From NCBI GenBank assembly GCA_040218145.1, contig JAVJQK010000063.1:162844-226843 (forward strand): 64,000 bases of DNA, in the 5' to 3' direction. The notes below the pieces were generated by a model that was not told where the DNA came from, ran no database searches, and worked only from the letters and a program-made list of their open reading frames with translations. Position numbers and translations under genes: made by a program. The stretch comes from Sandaracinaceae bacterium (GTDB taxonomy: Bacteria; Myxococcota_A; Polyangia; Polyangiales; Sandaracinaceae). This document shows, piece after piece, positions 7,417-15,777 of the stretch; position 1 is the first letter of the stretch, and each line of letters opens with the position of its first letter.

Positions 7417-10400
7417 ATGACACACTGGGGTGACTTCAGCCGGGCGCTCTTCGTGTGGACGGCGTTCCTGGTCGTCACCCACGCGGTGGCGACGTTCGCG
7501 TTGGACAAGGCGGGCCGGTACGCGCTCTGGGACGAGCGGGCGCTCGAGCAGCACCGCATCGACTACTCGTGGGAGCTCGACCTGATCCTGATGGCGGAGG
7601 ACGGCGAGTGGTCGGCCGTCGACTTCCAGTATCCGCGCGGGCCGCTCTTCCAGCTCCTGGCGTGGCTCCCCACCGCCGCGCGGCCGAGCGCGGCGCATCC
7701 CCCGCCCGGTGAGCCGGGTGACGTGGGCTGGATGCTGCTCGGCGCGGAGGCCCTGGTGCAGCTCGTCTGCCTGGCCCTCGCGCTCGGGGTCGCCTTCTGC
7801 GCGGTGCGCGGGAGGTGGCGGCGTCTGGCGGTCGCGATCGCGCTCGGGAGCCTCGCCTTCGGCGCCGGGATCGAGACCCTCCGCGCGCTCATGTCGGCGC
7901 TCGTCGTGTTGACCTACGGCGCGCTCGAGCTGCGCTGGCGCCGTCACCCCTGGCGCGGCGCGTTCCTCGTCGCGGGGCTGGTGGCGCTCGCGGGCATGCT
8001 CTCGTTCGAGCGCTGGGCACTGTGCTGGATCGCGCTGCTCGTGATGCACGGCGTGGAGCTGCTCGGTCGACTCCGGCGCGGCGCTGCGCTCCGGCCCGCG
8101 TGGCGGCGCCTCGGCCGGGTCGCGGCCGCGCAGACGCTCATCTGCCTCGCACTCGCGATCGCCCTCCACGCGCTGGGCGGATCGAGCTGGGACTACCTCT
8201 CGGGCTCGTTCCGCACCGGCGTGTCCTACGCCTCCACGCGCAGCATCCCGTGGCTGTCTCATGGCGTCAGCCCCGTCTGGGTCGGCGCGTTCCTCGCCGC
8301 CGCGCTGACGATCGCCGTCGGCTGGGTGGCGGGCGCGCCGCGCCGACGTCGCTACGCGCAGTGGATCTTCGGCGCGTCGGCCTTCTCGGTCTTCGCGCTC
8401 TTCCGCCCCTACCCGGGCCAGATCTTCCTCGGGCTGGCGCCGGCCGCCGTCGTGCTCGCGGTCATCGCCGGGCGCACGGTGCGCCTCGATCGGTTGGCCT
8501 CGCGGGCTGGCTGGCGCCTCGTCCGCGCCGCAGGCCACGGCCGGGTGCTCGGTGTCCCGGCCGGCGGCGCCCTCTGCGCCGCGCTCCTGGTCGCGTCCGC
8601 GGTCGCGTGGTTCGGCGCGTATCCCGAGACGCTGTGGTGGCGGCCGACCAACCTGCGCCGCGGCGTCGCGATGCTCGAGGGGGAGCTGGAGCGCGACAGC
8701 GACCATGTCACGGAGATCGGCCAGGCGGCGCGGTGGTTGCTGTCGAACGCGCCCGACGACGCCTGCTTCGGGGTCTACCCGGGCGCCACCGCGCTCTACG
8801 CCTTGACCGGCGGCGACGGACCGACGCGCGGTCGCATGCGCTGGACCGACGGCGGGCCCGAGGCCCTCGCGGCGTCGATCCGAAGCGCCGACTGTCCGCA
8901 CCACGTGCAGGTGCTCTACAGCTTCGACCGCGGACCCGCCGCGGGCATGGCGTTCGGTGAGGACTTCCTCGCCGTCTCCGAGCTCTACCGGCCGCGCGCG
9001 CGCGTCGGTCCGAGCACCTACGTGCTCGAGCGCCGCGAGGAGCCGGCGCCGGCGCAAGCGCGCCCCCTGCCGCTGCGCTCCGAACGCCGCACGCACACGC
9101 TCCGGGTGGGGGAGCGCCTTCACGTCGGCTTCGACGGGGAGGTCGCTGGCCACGAGCTGGTGGCGCTCGACTACCGGCTGTCCCTCGTAGGGCTGCTCCC
9201 TCCCCCGCTCGTCAACGTGCCGCGCTTGAAGGTGCGATTCACGCTCGGGGGACAGCCCGTGGGCGAGTGGCAGCCGATCAACGAGCGCGCGGTCGACGCG
9301 CCGGCCCGGCTGCACGCCGCCCCGGACCCCGAGGCCGCGGAGCGACGCTTCCTGGTCGAGCGTGAGGTGTACCGAGAGGTGATCGCCGACGGGCTGGAGC
9401 TGTCGGTCGAGGGCGTGGGGTGGCGCACCGCGCGCGAGGTGCGCCTGACCATCGAGGGCGCGCAGGCGCTGACGCATCCGCTCGCGTCGGAGCCGCCCCC
9501 CGCGCGCGGCTGCGATCGTCGGGTGTCGCTGCTCCCGCTCACCGAGGACGGGCGCGCGCTCGTCCGCAACGTGGGCCTCGGCGACGAGGAGGGCGGCTTC
9601 GACCTCGACGCCAACCCCCCGCTCGCGGATCCCCCCGAGGTCTTCCTCCCGACGCGGCCCTGTCCAGGAACGTGCGTGCACGCGGAGCTGTCGGTCGACG
9701 CCCCCGAGGACGCTCCTCCCAGCGACGGCGTGGGATGGGAGGTGCACGTGATCGACCGGGAGAACCGCTCGCTTCTCCACTCCGCCCCCATGGAGCCGGG
9801 AGAGAGCGAGGCGGTGTCGCTCCCGCTCGAGGCGTTCGCGGGCCGTGACGTGTGGGTGCGCTTCTCGGTCACGAGCGGCGACGACCCGGACGGGGACTAC
9901 GCGCGGGTCGACGCGCCGAGGGTCGCGCCCTGCGAGGAGGCGGGCGATCCCCACCTGGACCCGCTCGTGTTCGGCGAGGCGGCGAGCGAGCTCGCGCGCG
10001 GGAGACAGACCGAGATGAGCCGGGCGCTCGACTGGGCGCGCGATCGCTTCGAGCAGGCGCCGGGAGCGTGCGTCGCGCTGCGCCCGAGCGGGGCGGGGCT
10101 CACGGCGCTGCGCGGGTTGACGGCGGGGCCCGGGCTCGTCACCTGGACCGCGGACGGGCTCGCGCGGCTCGGCGGCGAGGAGGCCCTGGCGTGCGAGCAC
10201 CTCATCTACGACGCGGGCTCGTTCGACCAGGAGTGGGTCGCCGGGAGACAGCTCGCCCCTGGCTGGCCCGTGCTGTTCGAGCGCTTCGCGCCCGAGGCGC
10301 GCCTCTCGCCTCGCCTCTGGCTCCTCCGCCGCCGTGAGGCGCCGCGGGTCGCGCCGACGCGGCCGATCGAGGTCGCGCGTGAGCCGAACGGGACCCATGG

Positions 10401-11160
10401 ACTCGACCCCGCGGTGGCGGCCGATCACTTCCTCTCGCTCCGGTACTCGCTCCGCTGTGAAGGAGACGCGGCCACCGACGCCAGCGTCGAGGTGCGCTTC
10501 TTCGCGGGCGAGCGCCAGCTCGGACCGTACGTGCGGATCCCTCTCTGGCCTGACGCGGAGGGGCGCGGAGAGCTCTCTCTCAGCCCCCGCGCGGGCGCGC
10601 TCGAGCGGCGCTGGGCCGCCGGCGAGGCGTCCCTCGAGCCGCCCGTGGATCATCTCTCGCTCGCGGTCTCCGACGGGTGTCGGCTCGAGGTCGGCGAGCT
10701 GACCGCTCACGCTCCGCCCACGCCGCCCATCGAGCGTCCGACCGAGCGCTGCGACGCGATCGTCGACCTCGTGCGCGCCGTCGAGCGCGGCGAGGCGTGG
10801 GTGCGCTCCGCCGCGCCGATCGTGCGGGGGGGCGCGCTCGAGCTGTCCGAGAACCCTCGCGGCGATCCCTTGCCCGAGGTCTTCGTGCCCTTCGTCCCCT
10901 GCGCGGCGTCGTGCCTGACGGTGAGCGTCGAGCCCCTCGAGGGACCCGTCAGCGTCGAGGCGCACCTGATCGACGATCCGGATCGAGCGCGCGTGGTCCA
11001 CGAGCGGCTCGAGGCGGGGACCGGGCTGGTCACGCGCACGGTCGGGCTCACGTCGTGGGCGCTGCGGCCCGCGCTCCTCCGCCTCGGGCTCGGCAGCGGC
11101 CAGGGTCGCGCGCGCGTTCACCTGGCGCGCGTCGAGCCGTGTCACGAGGTCGCACCATGA
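7417..11160 (+). CDS. Large membrane protein, GT-C-like N-terminus with duplicated exported domains
   Basis: 1247 residues. The first ~420 residues hold about nine to ten hydrophobic segments. The loop after the first helix contains WDE and then AED, followed by a YPRGPLF stretch resembling the first periplasmic loop of GT-C glycosyltransferases; this resemblance is weak and visual. The remaining ~800 residues are soluble and appear to be a tandem duplication: a [LY]xxRxRxxPxxxLxxRRE segment, a beta-rich domain, and a Cys-containing domain with PPEVFLP..PCPGTC in the first copy and LPEVFVP..PCAASC in the second. Four conserved Cys per copy suggest disulfides and periplasmic location. The gene follows the NTase pair after 48 bases and overlaps the next gene by 4 bases (ATGA). 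The start ATG has GGAG unusually close, so an alternative start is possible. Confidence 0.65.
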   Translation: MTHWGDFSRALFVWTAFLVVTHAVATFALDKAGRYALWDERALEQHRIDYSWELDLILMAEDGEWSAVDFQYPRGPLFQLLAWLPTAARPSAAHPPPGEPGDVGWMLLGAEALVQLVCLALALGVAFCAVRGRWRRLAVAIALGSLAFGAGIETLRALMSALVVLTYGALELRWRRHPWRGAFLVAGLVALAGMLSFERWALCWIALLVMHGVELLGRLRRGAALRPAWRRLGRVAAAQTLICLALAIALHALGGSSWDYLSGSFRTGVSYASTRSIPWLSHGVSPVWVGAFLAAALTIAVGWVAGAPRRRRYAQWIFGASAFSVFALFRPYPGQIFLGLAPAAVVLAVIAGRTVRLDRLASRAGWRLVRAAGHGRVLGVPAGGALCAALLVASAVAWFGAYPETLWWRPTNLRRGVAMLEGELERDSDHVTEIGQAARWLLSNAPDDACFGVYPGATALYALTGGDGPTRGRMRWTDGGPEALAASIRSADCPHHVQVLYSFDRGPAAGMAFGEDFLAVSELYRPRARVGPSTYVLERREEPAPAQARPLPLRSERRTHTLRVGERLHVGFDGEVAGHELVALDYRLSLVGLLPPPLVNVPRLKVRFTLGGQPVGEWQPINERAVDAPARLHAAPDPEAAERRFLVEREVYREVIADGLELSVEGVGWRTAREVRLTIEGAQALTHPLASEPPPARGCDRRVSLLPLTEDGRALVRNVGLGDEEGGFDLDANPPLADPPEVFLPTRPCPGTCVHAELSVDAPEDAPPSDGVGWEVHVIDRENRSLLHSAPMEPGESEAVSLPLEAFAGRDVWVRFSVTSGDDPDGDYARVDAPRVAPCEEAGDPHLDPLVFGEAASELARGRQTEMSRALDWARDRFEQAPGACVALRPSGAGLTALRGLTAGPGLVTWTADGLARLGGEEALACEHLIYDAGSFDQEWVAGRQLAPGWPVLFERFAPEARLSPRLWLLRRREAPRVAPTRPIEVAREPNGTHGLDPAVAADHFLSLRYSLRCEGDAATDASVEVRFFAGERQLGPYVRIPLWPDAEGRGELSLSPRAGALERRWAAGEASLEPPVDHLSLAVSDGCRLEVGELTAHAPPTPPIERPTERCDAIVDLVRAVERGEAWVRSAAPIVRGGALELSENPRGDPLPEVFVPFVPCAASCLTVSVEPLEGPVSVEAHLIDDPDRARVVHERLEAGTGLVTRTVGLTSWALRPALLRLGLGSGQGRARVHLARVEPCHEVAP

Positions 11161-11774
11161 AGAAGGACGAGCGCCCCGGAGGCATCGGCGGCTGGGTCCG
11201 GCGCCTCGAGCGCCGCCTCGCGGACGCCTCCATCCGCTGGCGGCATGGGCACGCCATGAAGCGCCCGCACGCGCCAGCCGCGCCGGGCGTCCATCCCCTC
11301 GTGATGGTCTGCGACCACCTCCACCCGCGCGAGAACATCGGCCGCATCATCCGGGCCGCGGAGTCGTTCGGGGCCCGCGAGGTCCACCTCATCGGCACGA
11401 CCGTGTTCGACCCCGCGACCGCGACCACCGCGCTCCATCGGATCCCGCTGCGCTACTACTCCAGCGTCGACGCGTGCTTCACCGCGCTCCGCCGCGAGGG
11501 CTACGAGATCGTCGTCATCGAGACCCCGGACGAGGCCGAGGACGCATCGGTCCTGCAGCGGGTCAGCCTCCCCGAGCGCTGCGCGCTGGTGGTCGGCAAC
11601 GAGAAGCGCGGCGTCAGCTTCACGCCTGCAGACCATGCAGATACCCGCTGGGTCAGCATCGAGCGCTACGGCGCGACCGAGTGCCTGGACGTCGGCAGCG
11701 CGGCCGCGATCGCGCTCTACGAGTGGACCCGGCAGTGGGGCGGGGCAGCGGCGCGCGCGCCTCGAGCGAGGTAG
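11157..11774 (+). CDS. SpoU/TrmH-family RNA methyltransferase
   Basis: 205 residues with the three SPOUT motifs in order: HPRENIGRIIRAAESFG (motif 1, Asn and Arg), ALVVGNEKRGVS (motif 2) and a final ATECLDVGSAAAIALYEW stretch (motif 3, where SLNVS is usual). These enzymes 2'-O-methylate ribose in tRNA or rRNA using SAM and form a trefoil-knot dimer. The N-terminus is short and basic, closer to TrmH-like enzymes than to RlmB, which carries an extra N-terminal domain. Start ATG overlaps the stop of the large membrane protein by 4 bases, so it is translated in the same operon; it probably has a housekeeping role unrelated to that gene. The exact RNA target cannot be read from the sequence. Confidence 0.88.
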   Translation: MKKDERPGGIGGWVRRLERRLADASIRWRHGHAMKRPHAPAAPGVHPLVMVCDHLHPRENIGRIIRAAESFGAREVHLIGTTVFDPATATTALHRIPLRYYSSVDACFTALRREGYEIVVIETPDEAEDASVLQRVSLPERCALVVGNEKRGVSFTPADHADTRWVSIERYGATECLDVGSAAAIALYEWTRQWGGAAARAPRAR

Positions 11775-11784
11775 TACGTCGCCC

Positions 11785-12702
11785 ATGCCCTATCCGATCG
11801 GGACCCCCGGCCAGCCCTGGACCGACGCCGAGCGCGCCTCGTGGCGAGCCCGTCAGCGGATCCAGCGCAGCTACACCGACGACGTGCTCGCGCCCATCGA
11901 GCGCCTCCGCGAGACCTGCGAGGTCGTCGACTACGGCGCGCTCGATCACGGCCCCGACGGCGTGTTTCCGCTCTTCGCGCTGCGCAGCCGGGGCCGGCGC
12001 GAGGGGACGCCGCGCGCGCTGATCACCGGCGGCGTGCACGGCTACGAGACGAGCGGGGTGCACGGCGCGCTGCGCTTCGCCGAGCGGCACCTCGCCGACT
12101 ACGACGGCCGCCTGGACGTGCTGGTGGTCCCCTGCGTCAGCCCCTGGGCGTACGAGCGCGTCCAGCGCTGGAACCCGCTCGCGCTCGACCCGAACCGCTC
12201 GTTCGTCGCCGACAGCCCCTGCGCGGAGTCGGCCGCCCTGATGCGATTGGCGGCGCCGCTCCAGGGCGACTTCGTGCTGCACATCGACTTGCACGAGACC
12301 ACCGACACGGACGAGTCGGAGTTTCGCCCCGCGAAGGCCGCGCGCGACGGAGAGCCGTTCGAGCCCGGGAGCATCCCCGACGGCTTCTACCTGGTGGGAG
12401 ACACCGAGGATCCGCAGCCGGCGTTCCAGCAGGCCGTCCTCGCCGCGGTCGCGGAGGTGACCCACATCGCGCCCGCCGACGCGAACGGGCAGATCATCGG
12501 CTCCGACGTCGTCGCGCCCGGGCTCATCCTGTATCCGTGCAACGACCTCGGGCTCTGCGCCGGTCTCACCCGCGCCCGCTACCGCACGACGACCGAGGTC
12601 TACCCGGACAGCCCGCGCGCCACGCCCGAGCAGTGCGACGCGGCCCAGGTCGCGGCCGCCCGCGCGGCGCTCGACTTCGCGCTCGCGGCGACTCGCGACT
12701 GA
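11785..12702 (+). CDS. M14-family zinc carboxypeptidase-like protein
   Basis: 305 residues with the M14 zinc signature: HGYE (HxxE) after GGV near residue 78, and a later His in LHIDLHETTDTDE. NPLALDPNRSF contains the NxNR-like substrate-binding segment typical of the family. No signal peptide is visible, so it is probably cytoplasmic, like the aspartoacylase/desuccinylase branch. The ATG at 11785 lies 10 bases after the methyltransferase stop; the frame extends upstream to 11635 only as a shadow. It ends 9 bases before the convergent esterase gene. The substrate could be an N-acyl amino acid or a short peptide; the sequence alone does not decide. Confidence 0.8.
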   Translation: MPYPIGTPGQPWTDAERASWRARQRIQRSYTDDVLAPIERLRETCEVVDYGALDHGPDGVFPLFALRSRGRREGTPRALITGGVHGYETSGVHGALRFAERHLADYDGRLDVLVVPCVSPWAYERVQRWNPLALDPNRSFVADSPCAESAALMRLAAPLQGDFVLHIDLHETTDTDESEFRPAKAARDGEPFEPGSIPDGFYLVGDTEDPQPAFQQAVLAAVAEVTHIAPADANGQIIGSDVVAPGLILYPCNDLGLCAGLTRARYRTTTEVYPDSPRATPEQCDAAQVAAARAALDFALAATRD

Positions 12703-12711
12703 AGCGCGGCT

Positions 12712-13974
12712 TCACGGCGCCAATCGCGTCGGCCCGCGGTCCAGCGGCTCGCACTCGTAGAGGGCGCGGCAGAGCGCGACGCAGCGGGGGGAGCGCACTC
12801 GCCAGTCCATCCGGTTCATCACGTAGCCGATGGCGAGGCCCTCGACCGGGTCGGCCCAGCCGAGCGCGCCGCCCATGCCCGCGTGGCCGAAGGACTGCGG
12901 CGTCGGGCTGAAGAGGTGGCGCTCCTCCTTGAGGAAGCCCTGCGACCAGCCCATCGGCTTCTGTACGACCAGGTCCCGCGCCCAGCCCTGCCGCGCGTAG
13001 ACGGGCGCGATCGTCTCTTCCCGCAGGTAGCGTCGGCCTCCGTGCGCGCCGCCGCCGGCGAAGGGCAGGTAGGCCCGCGCGACTCCGTCCGCGCTCGCGG
13101 TGGCGGACGCCCAGGCGAGCGCCGCGCGGCGCACGGGGACGTCGTTGTACGCGAGCACGCCACGTGGGCCCGTCTTGGGATTCAAAAAGGCGCGCCGGGC
13201 GATGGAGCTGCGGGCGATCGAGGCGCGCAGGACGTGGGCCTCGGTCGAGCGAGGCTGCAGGAGCGAGGCGCCCAGCATGCGCGCCACGCGGTCGCCGATC
13301 GCCGGCGGGTAGAGCGTGGCCACGCGCGCGTCCTCTTCGGCCGGCGTGCCGAGGTACGCGTCCGACCCGAGCGGCTCGAAGAGCTCGCGGCGCAGGAAGG
13401 GCCCGACCGGCTCGCCCGCGATTCGCTCGAAGAGCTCGCGCGCGTAGAGGCCCCAGGTGATCGCGTGGTAGCCCTGGCGCTCTCCGGGCGTCCACGCCGG
13501 CGCCTGCGCCTCGAGCGCGCTCCGCACCGCGTCTGCCTGAGCGGGGTCCACGCACTGCGCGAGCGTGAGCGGGGCGTCCAGATAGGGCAGCCCGGCCTGG
13601 TGGTTCACGAGCATGCGCGCGGTGATGGCCGCCTTGCCGTTCGCCGCGAAGCCCGGCCAGTGCTCGGCCACGGGCGCGTCCCAGTCGAGCTGTCCGCGGT
13701 CGGCCAGCAGGTGCAGCCCCATGGCCATGAGGCCCTTGGTGACGCTGAAGAGCGCGACGCGCGTGTCGCGCTGCCAGGGCGCGCGGCGGGACGCGTCCGC
13801 CTGCCCACCCCAGAGATCCACGACCTGCTCGCCGCGCCGGTACACGCTCAGCGCGGCGCCGACCTCCATGCCTCTCTCGAGCTGGTCGGCGAACGTCCGG
13901 GCGACGAGCGCGTATCCGTCGGCATAGCGACCACGCGCGGGGCCCGGGGCGGGGTTGGACAGCTCGGTGAGCAA
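12712..13974 (-). CDS. Serine beta-lactamase-like hydrolase / esterase
   Basis: 420 residues of the class C beta-lactamase / EstB-like family. The nucleophile motif SxxK is SVTK (residues ~77-80) in a VALFSVTKG context, and GYHAIT around ~170 is the Tyr motif usual in esterase members of this family. GHAGMGG near the C-terminus is the HxG-type triad replacing KTG. No signal peptide is seen, so the enzyme is likely cytoplasmic and an esterase rather than an antibiotic-resistance enzyme. The only start near the N-terminus is TTG at 13974. It lies 12 bases downstream of the CoA-transferase on the same strand, so the two probably form an operon. Confidence 0.85.
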   Translation of the reverse strand: MLTELSNPAPGPARGRYADGYALVARTFADQLERGMEVGAALSVYRRGEQVVDLWGGQADASRRAPWQRDTRVALFSVTKGLMAMGLHLLADRGQLDWDAPVAEHWPGFAANGKAAITARMLVNHQAGLPYLDAPLTLAQCVDPAQADAVRSALEAQAPAWTPGERQGYHAITWGLYARELFERIAGEPVGPFLRRELFEPLGSDAYLGTPAEEDARVATLYPPAIGDRVARMLGASLLQPRSTEAHVLRASIARSSIARRAFLNPKTGPRGVLAYNDVPVRRAALAWASATASADGVARAYLPFAGGGAHGGRRYLREETIAPVYARQGWARDLVVQKPMGWSQGFLKEERHLFSPTPQSFGHAGMGGALGWADPVEGLAIGYVMNRMDWRVRSPRCVALCRALYECEPLDRGPTRLAP

Positions 13975-13986
13975 AGCGCCCGCAGC

Positions 13987-15258
13987 CTACAAGATCTGCC
14001 GCTCGGCCGCTGCGTGACGCAGCGCGCGTCGGTGCTCGGGGTGCGCGATGGAGATCAGCATCTCGGCCCGCTGCCTCAGCGAGCGGCCCCGTAGGTTCAC
14101 GACGCCGTGCTCGGTCACGACGTATTGCACATGCCCGCGCGTGGTCACGACGCCCGCGCCCGGCTTCAGGCGCGGCACGATCCGGCTGACGGTGCCCCCG
14201 GCCGCGGTGCTGGGGAGCGCGATGAACGCCTTGCCGCCTTCGCTCCGCACCGCGCCGCGCATGAAGTCCATCTGTCCGCCGATGCCGCTGTAGATGCGGT
14301 CGCCGATCGAGTCGGCGCAGACCTGCCCGGTCAGATCGATCTCGATGGCCGAGTTGATCGCGATCATGCGGTGCTGCTTGGCGATCTCCTCTGCGTCGTT
14401 GACGAGATCGCTGGGGTGGAACTCCACGAATGGGTTCGTGTCCACGAAGTCCGTGACGCGCCTGGTGCCCATCACGAAGCTGGTCACGACGCGGTTCTGC
14501 CAGCGCGTCTTCTCGCGCCCGGTCACCACCCCGCGTTCGACCAGCTCGACCAGGCCATCGCTGAACATCTCGGTGTGCACCCCGAGGTGCTCGTGCCCGC
14601 GCAGCGCCTCGAGGGTCGCGTCCGGGATCTTGCCGATGCCCATCTGGAGCGTGGCCCCGTTCGGGATCTGGAGCGCGATGTGCTGCCCGATCTCTCGCTC
14701 CGACGCGCTCGGCGCGGGGAAGGCGATCTCGGGCAGGGCGCGATCGACCTCGACCGCGAAGTCGATGCGGCTGACGTGCACCGAGGAGAAGCCGAGGGTG
14801 CGCGGCACCTGCGGGTTGATCTCCGCGATCACGACGTCCGCGTGGTCCACCGCGGCGCGCGCGGTGGCCACCGACGTGCCCAGCCGGCAGAACCCGTGCG
14901 CGTCCGGCGGCGAGACCTGCACCAGCGCGACGTCCAGCGGCAGGGTGCCGTCCCGGAAGAGGCTGGGGATCTCGCTGAGGAAGACGGGCGTGAAGTCGGC
15001 GCGGCCCGCCTGCACCGCGTCACGCACGTTCGGCCCGGTGAAGAGCGCGTTGTGGCGCGCGTGCCCCGCGAGATCGGGCGCCACGTAGGGGGCGGGCGCG
15101 TTCGTGTGCAGGTGCACGATCTCCACGCACTTCAACGCCCGGCATCGCTCCGTCAGGGCCTCGATGAGCGAGAGCGGGGCCATCATCGCCTCGTGCACGT
15201 ACACCCGCATGTGCGAGCGCAGGGCCATCAGCGCGGTCTCGGCGTCGACGAGCTTCAT
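13987..15258 (-). CDS. Acetyl-CoA hydrolase / CoA-transferase family protein
   Basis: About 423 residues matching the 4-hydroxybutyrate/butyrate:acetyl-CoA CoA-transferase family: HTNAPAPY near the N-terminus, LQMGIGKIPDA in the middle, TEMFSDG containing the catalytic Glu that forms the glutamyl-CoA intermediate, and IGGQMDFMRGA followed by VVTEHGVVNLRG. The reaction transfers CoA between short-chain acyl-CoAs and carboxylates in the cytoplasm. ATG 15258 is preferred; a GTG three codons upstream (15267) is also in frame. It is followed at 12 bases by the esterase gene, and the two may act in short-chain ester or acid metabolism (inference). Confidence 0.88.
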   Translation of the reverse strand: MKLVDAETALMALRSHMRVYVHEAMMAPLSLIEALTERCRALKCVEIVHLHTNAPAPYVAPDLAGHARHNALFTGPNVRDAVQAGRADFTPVFLSEIPSLFRDGTLPLDVALVQVSPPDAHGFCRLGTSVATARAAVDHADVVIAEINPQVPRTLGFSSVHVSRIDFAVEVDRALPEIAFPAPSASEREIGQHIALQIPNGATLQMGIGKIPDATLEALRGHEHLGVHTEMFSDGLVELVERGVVTGREKTRWQNRVVTSFVMGTRRVTDFVDTNPFVEFHPSDLVNDAEEIAKQHRMIAINSAIEIDLTGQVCADSIGDRIYSGIGGQMDFMRGAVRSEGGKAFIALPSTAAGGTVSRIVPRLKPGAGVVTTRGHVQYVVTEHGVVNLRGRSLRQRAEMLISIAHPEHRRALRHAAAERQIL

Positions 15259-15269
15259 CGCGCGCACAG

Positions 15270-15719
15270 GTGCGCACGCCCGACCCGATGGCCAATCGGG
15301 CCCCGCTGCGGATCCGCGCGAGCGCGGAGAGCCTCATCGACGTTCGTGGCAGCGGGGGTCAGAGCGGTGGAGGCGGAGGCGGGGCAGGCGGCGCCGTCTT
15401 GCTCGAGGCGCCCGAGGTCGAGCTCGCCGGTCGCATCGTGGCCAACGGAGGCGGCGGCGGCAGCTGCTCCGCGCGCGGCTCGCTCGGCTCCTCCGAGGTG
15501 GCGCGCGCGCCCGGCGCCGAGGGGTGCGGCGGCCGAGGAGGCGCGGGCGGAGGCGCCGACGCGGTCGACGGGGGCGACGCCATCGGAGGCACGGAGGGCG
15601 CAGGCGGCGGCGGCGCGGCCGGGCGAATCCGCATCAACGCGACGTCGGGCGTCTTCGACTCCCTCCGCACGAGCCCACTGCGGACGAGCGCCGGCGTGTC
15701 GTTCGGGCGCCTGCCCTGA
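15270..15719 (+). pseudogene. 5'-truncated glycine-rich surface protein remnant
   Basis: A 149-codon open frame rich in Gly: GGQSGGGGGGAGGAVLLEAP, a second block ELAGRIVANGGGGG, and a closing GGGGAAGRIRINATSG. This layout is typical of the C-terminal part of long secreted glycine-rich proteins in myxobacteria. Here there is no signal peptide, and the frame begins only 11 bases from the start of the divergent CoA-transferase gene, leaving no room for promoter or N-terminus. I read it as the surviving 3' end of a larger gene. The start (GTG 15270 or ATG 15288) is arbitrary. A genuine short gene is the alternative. Confidence 0.55.
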
Positions 15720-15741
15720 TCTCGGGGACATGGTCCGGGCG

Positions 15742-15770
15742 GGCGAGGACTGCGGCTCGCAGCCCTCGCC
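15742..15770. terminator. Bidirectional terminator hairpin
   Basis: A GC-rich hairpin between convergent frames: arm GGCGAGG (15742-15748), mismatch, CTGCG, loop GCT, CGCAG, mismatch, CCTCGCC (15764-15770). There is no U-run on either side, so it may work as a hairpin-only or protein-assisted terminator. Confidence 0.6.
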
Positions 15771-15777
15771 AACCCAC

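Noticed and set aside
5527..11145. Minus-strand open frame of 1872 codons
   Set aside because: Very rich in Arg, Glu and His with no domain, opposite to the NTase and membrane-protein genes; typical antisense shadow in high-GC DNA.
12712..13974. Antibiotic-resistance beta-lactamase
   Set aside because: SxxK is present, but the absence of a signal peptide and the esterase-type Tyr and HxG-like motifs favour an esterase.
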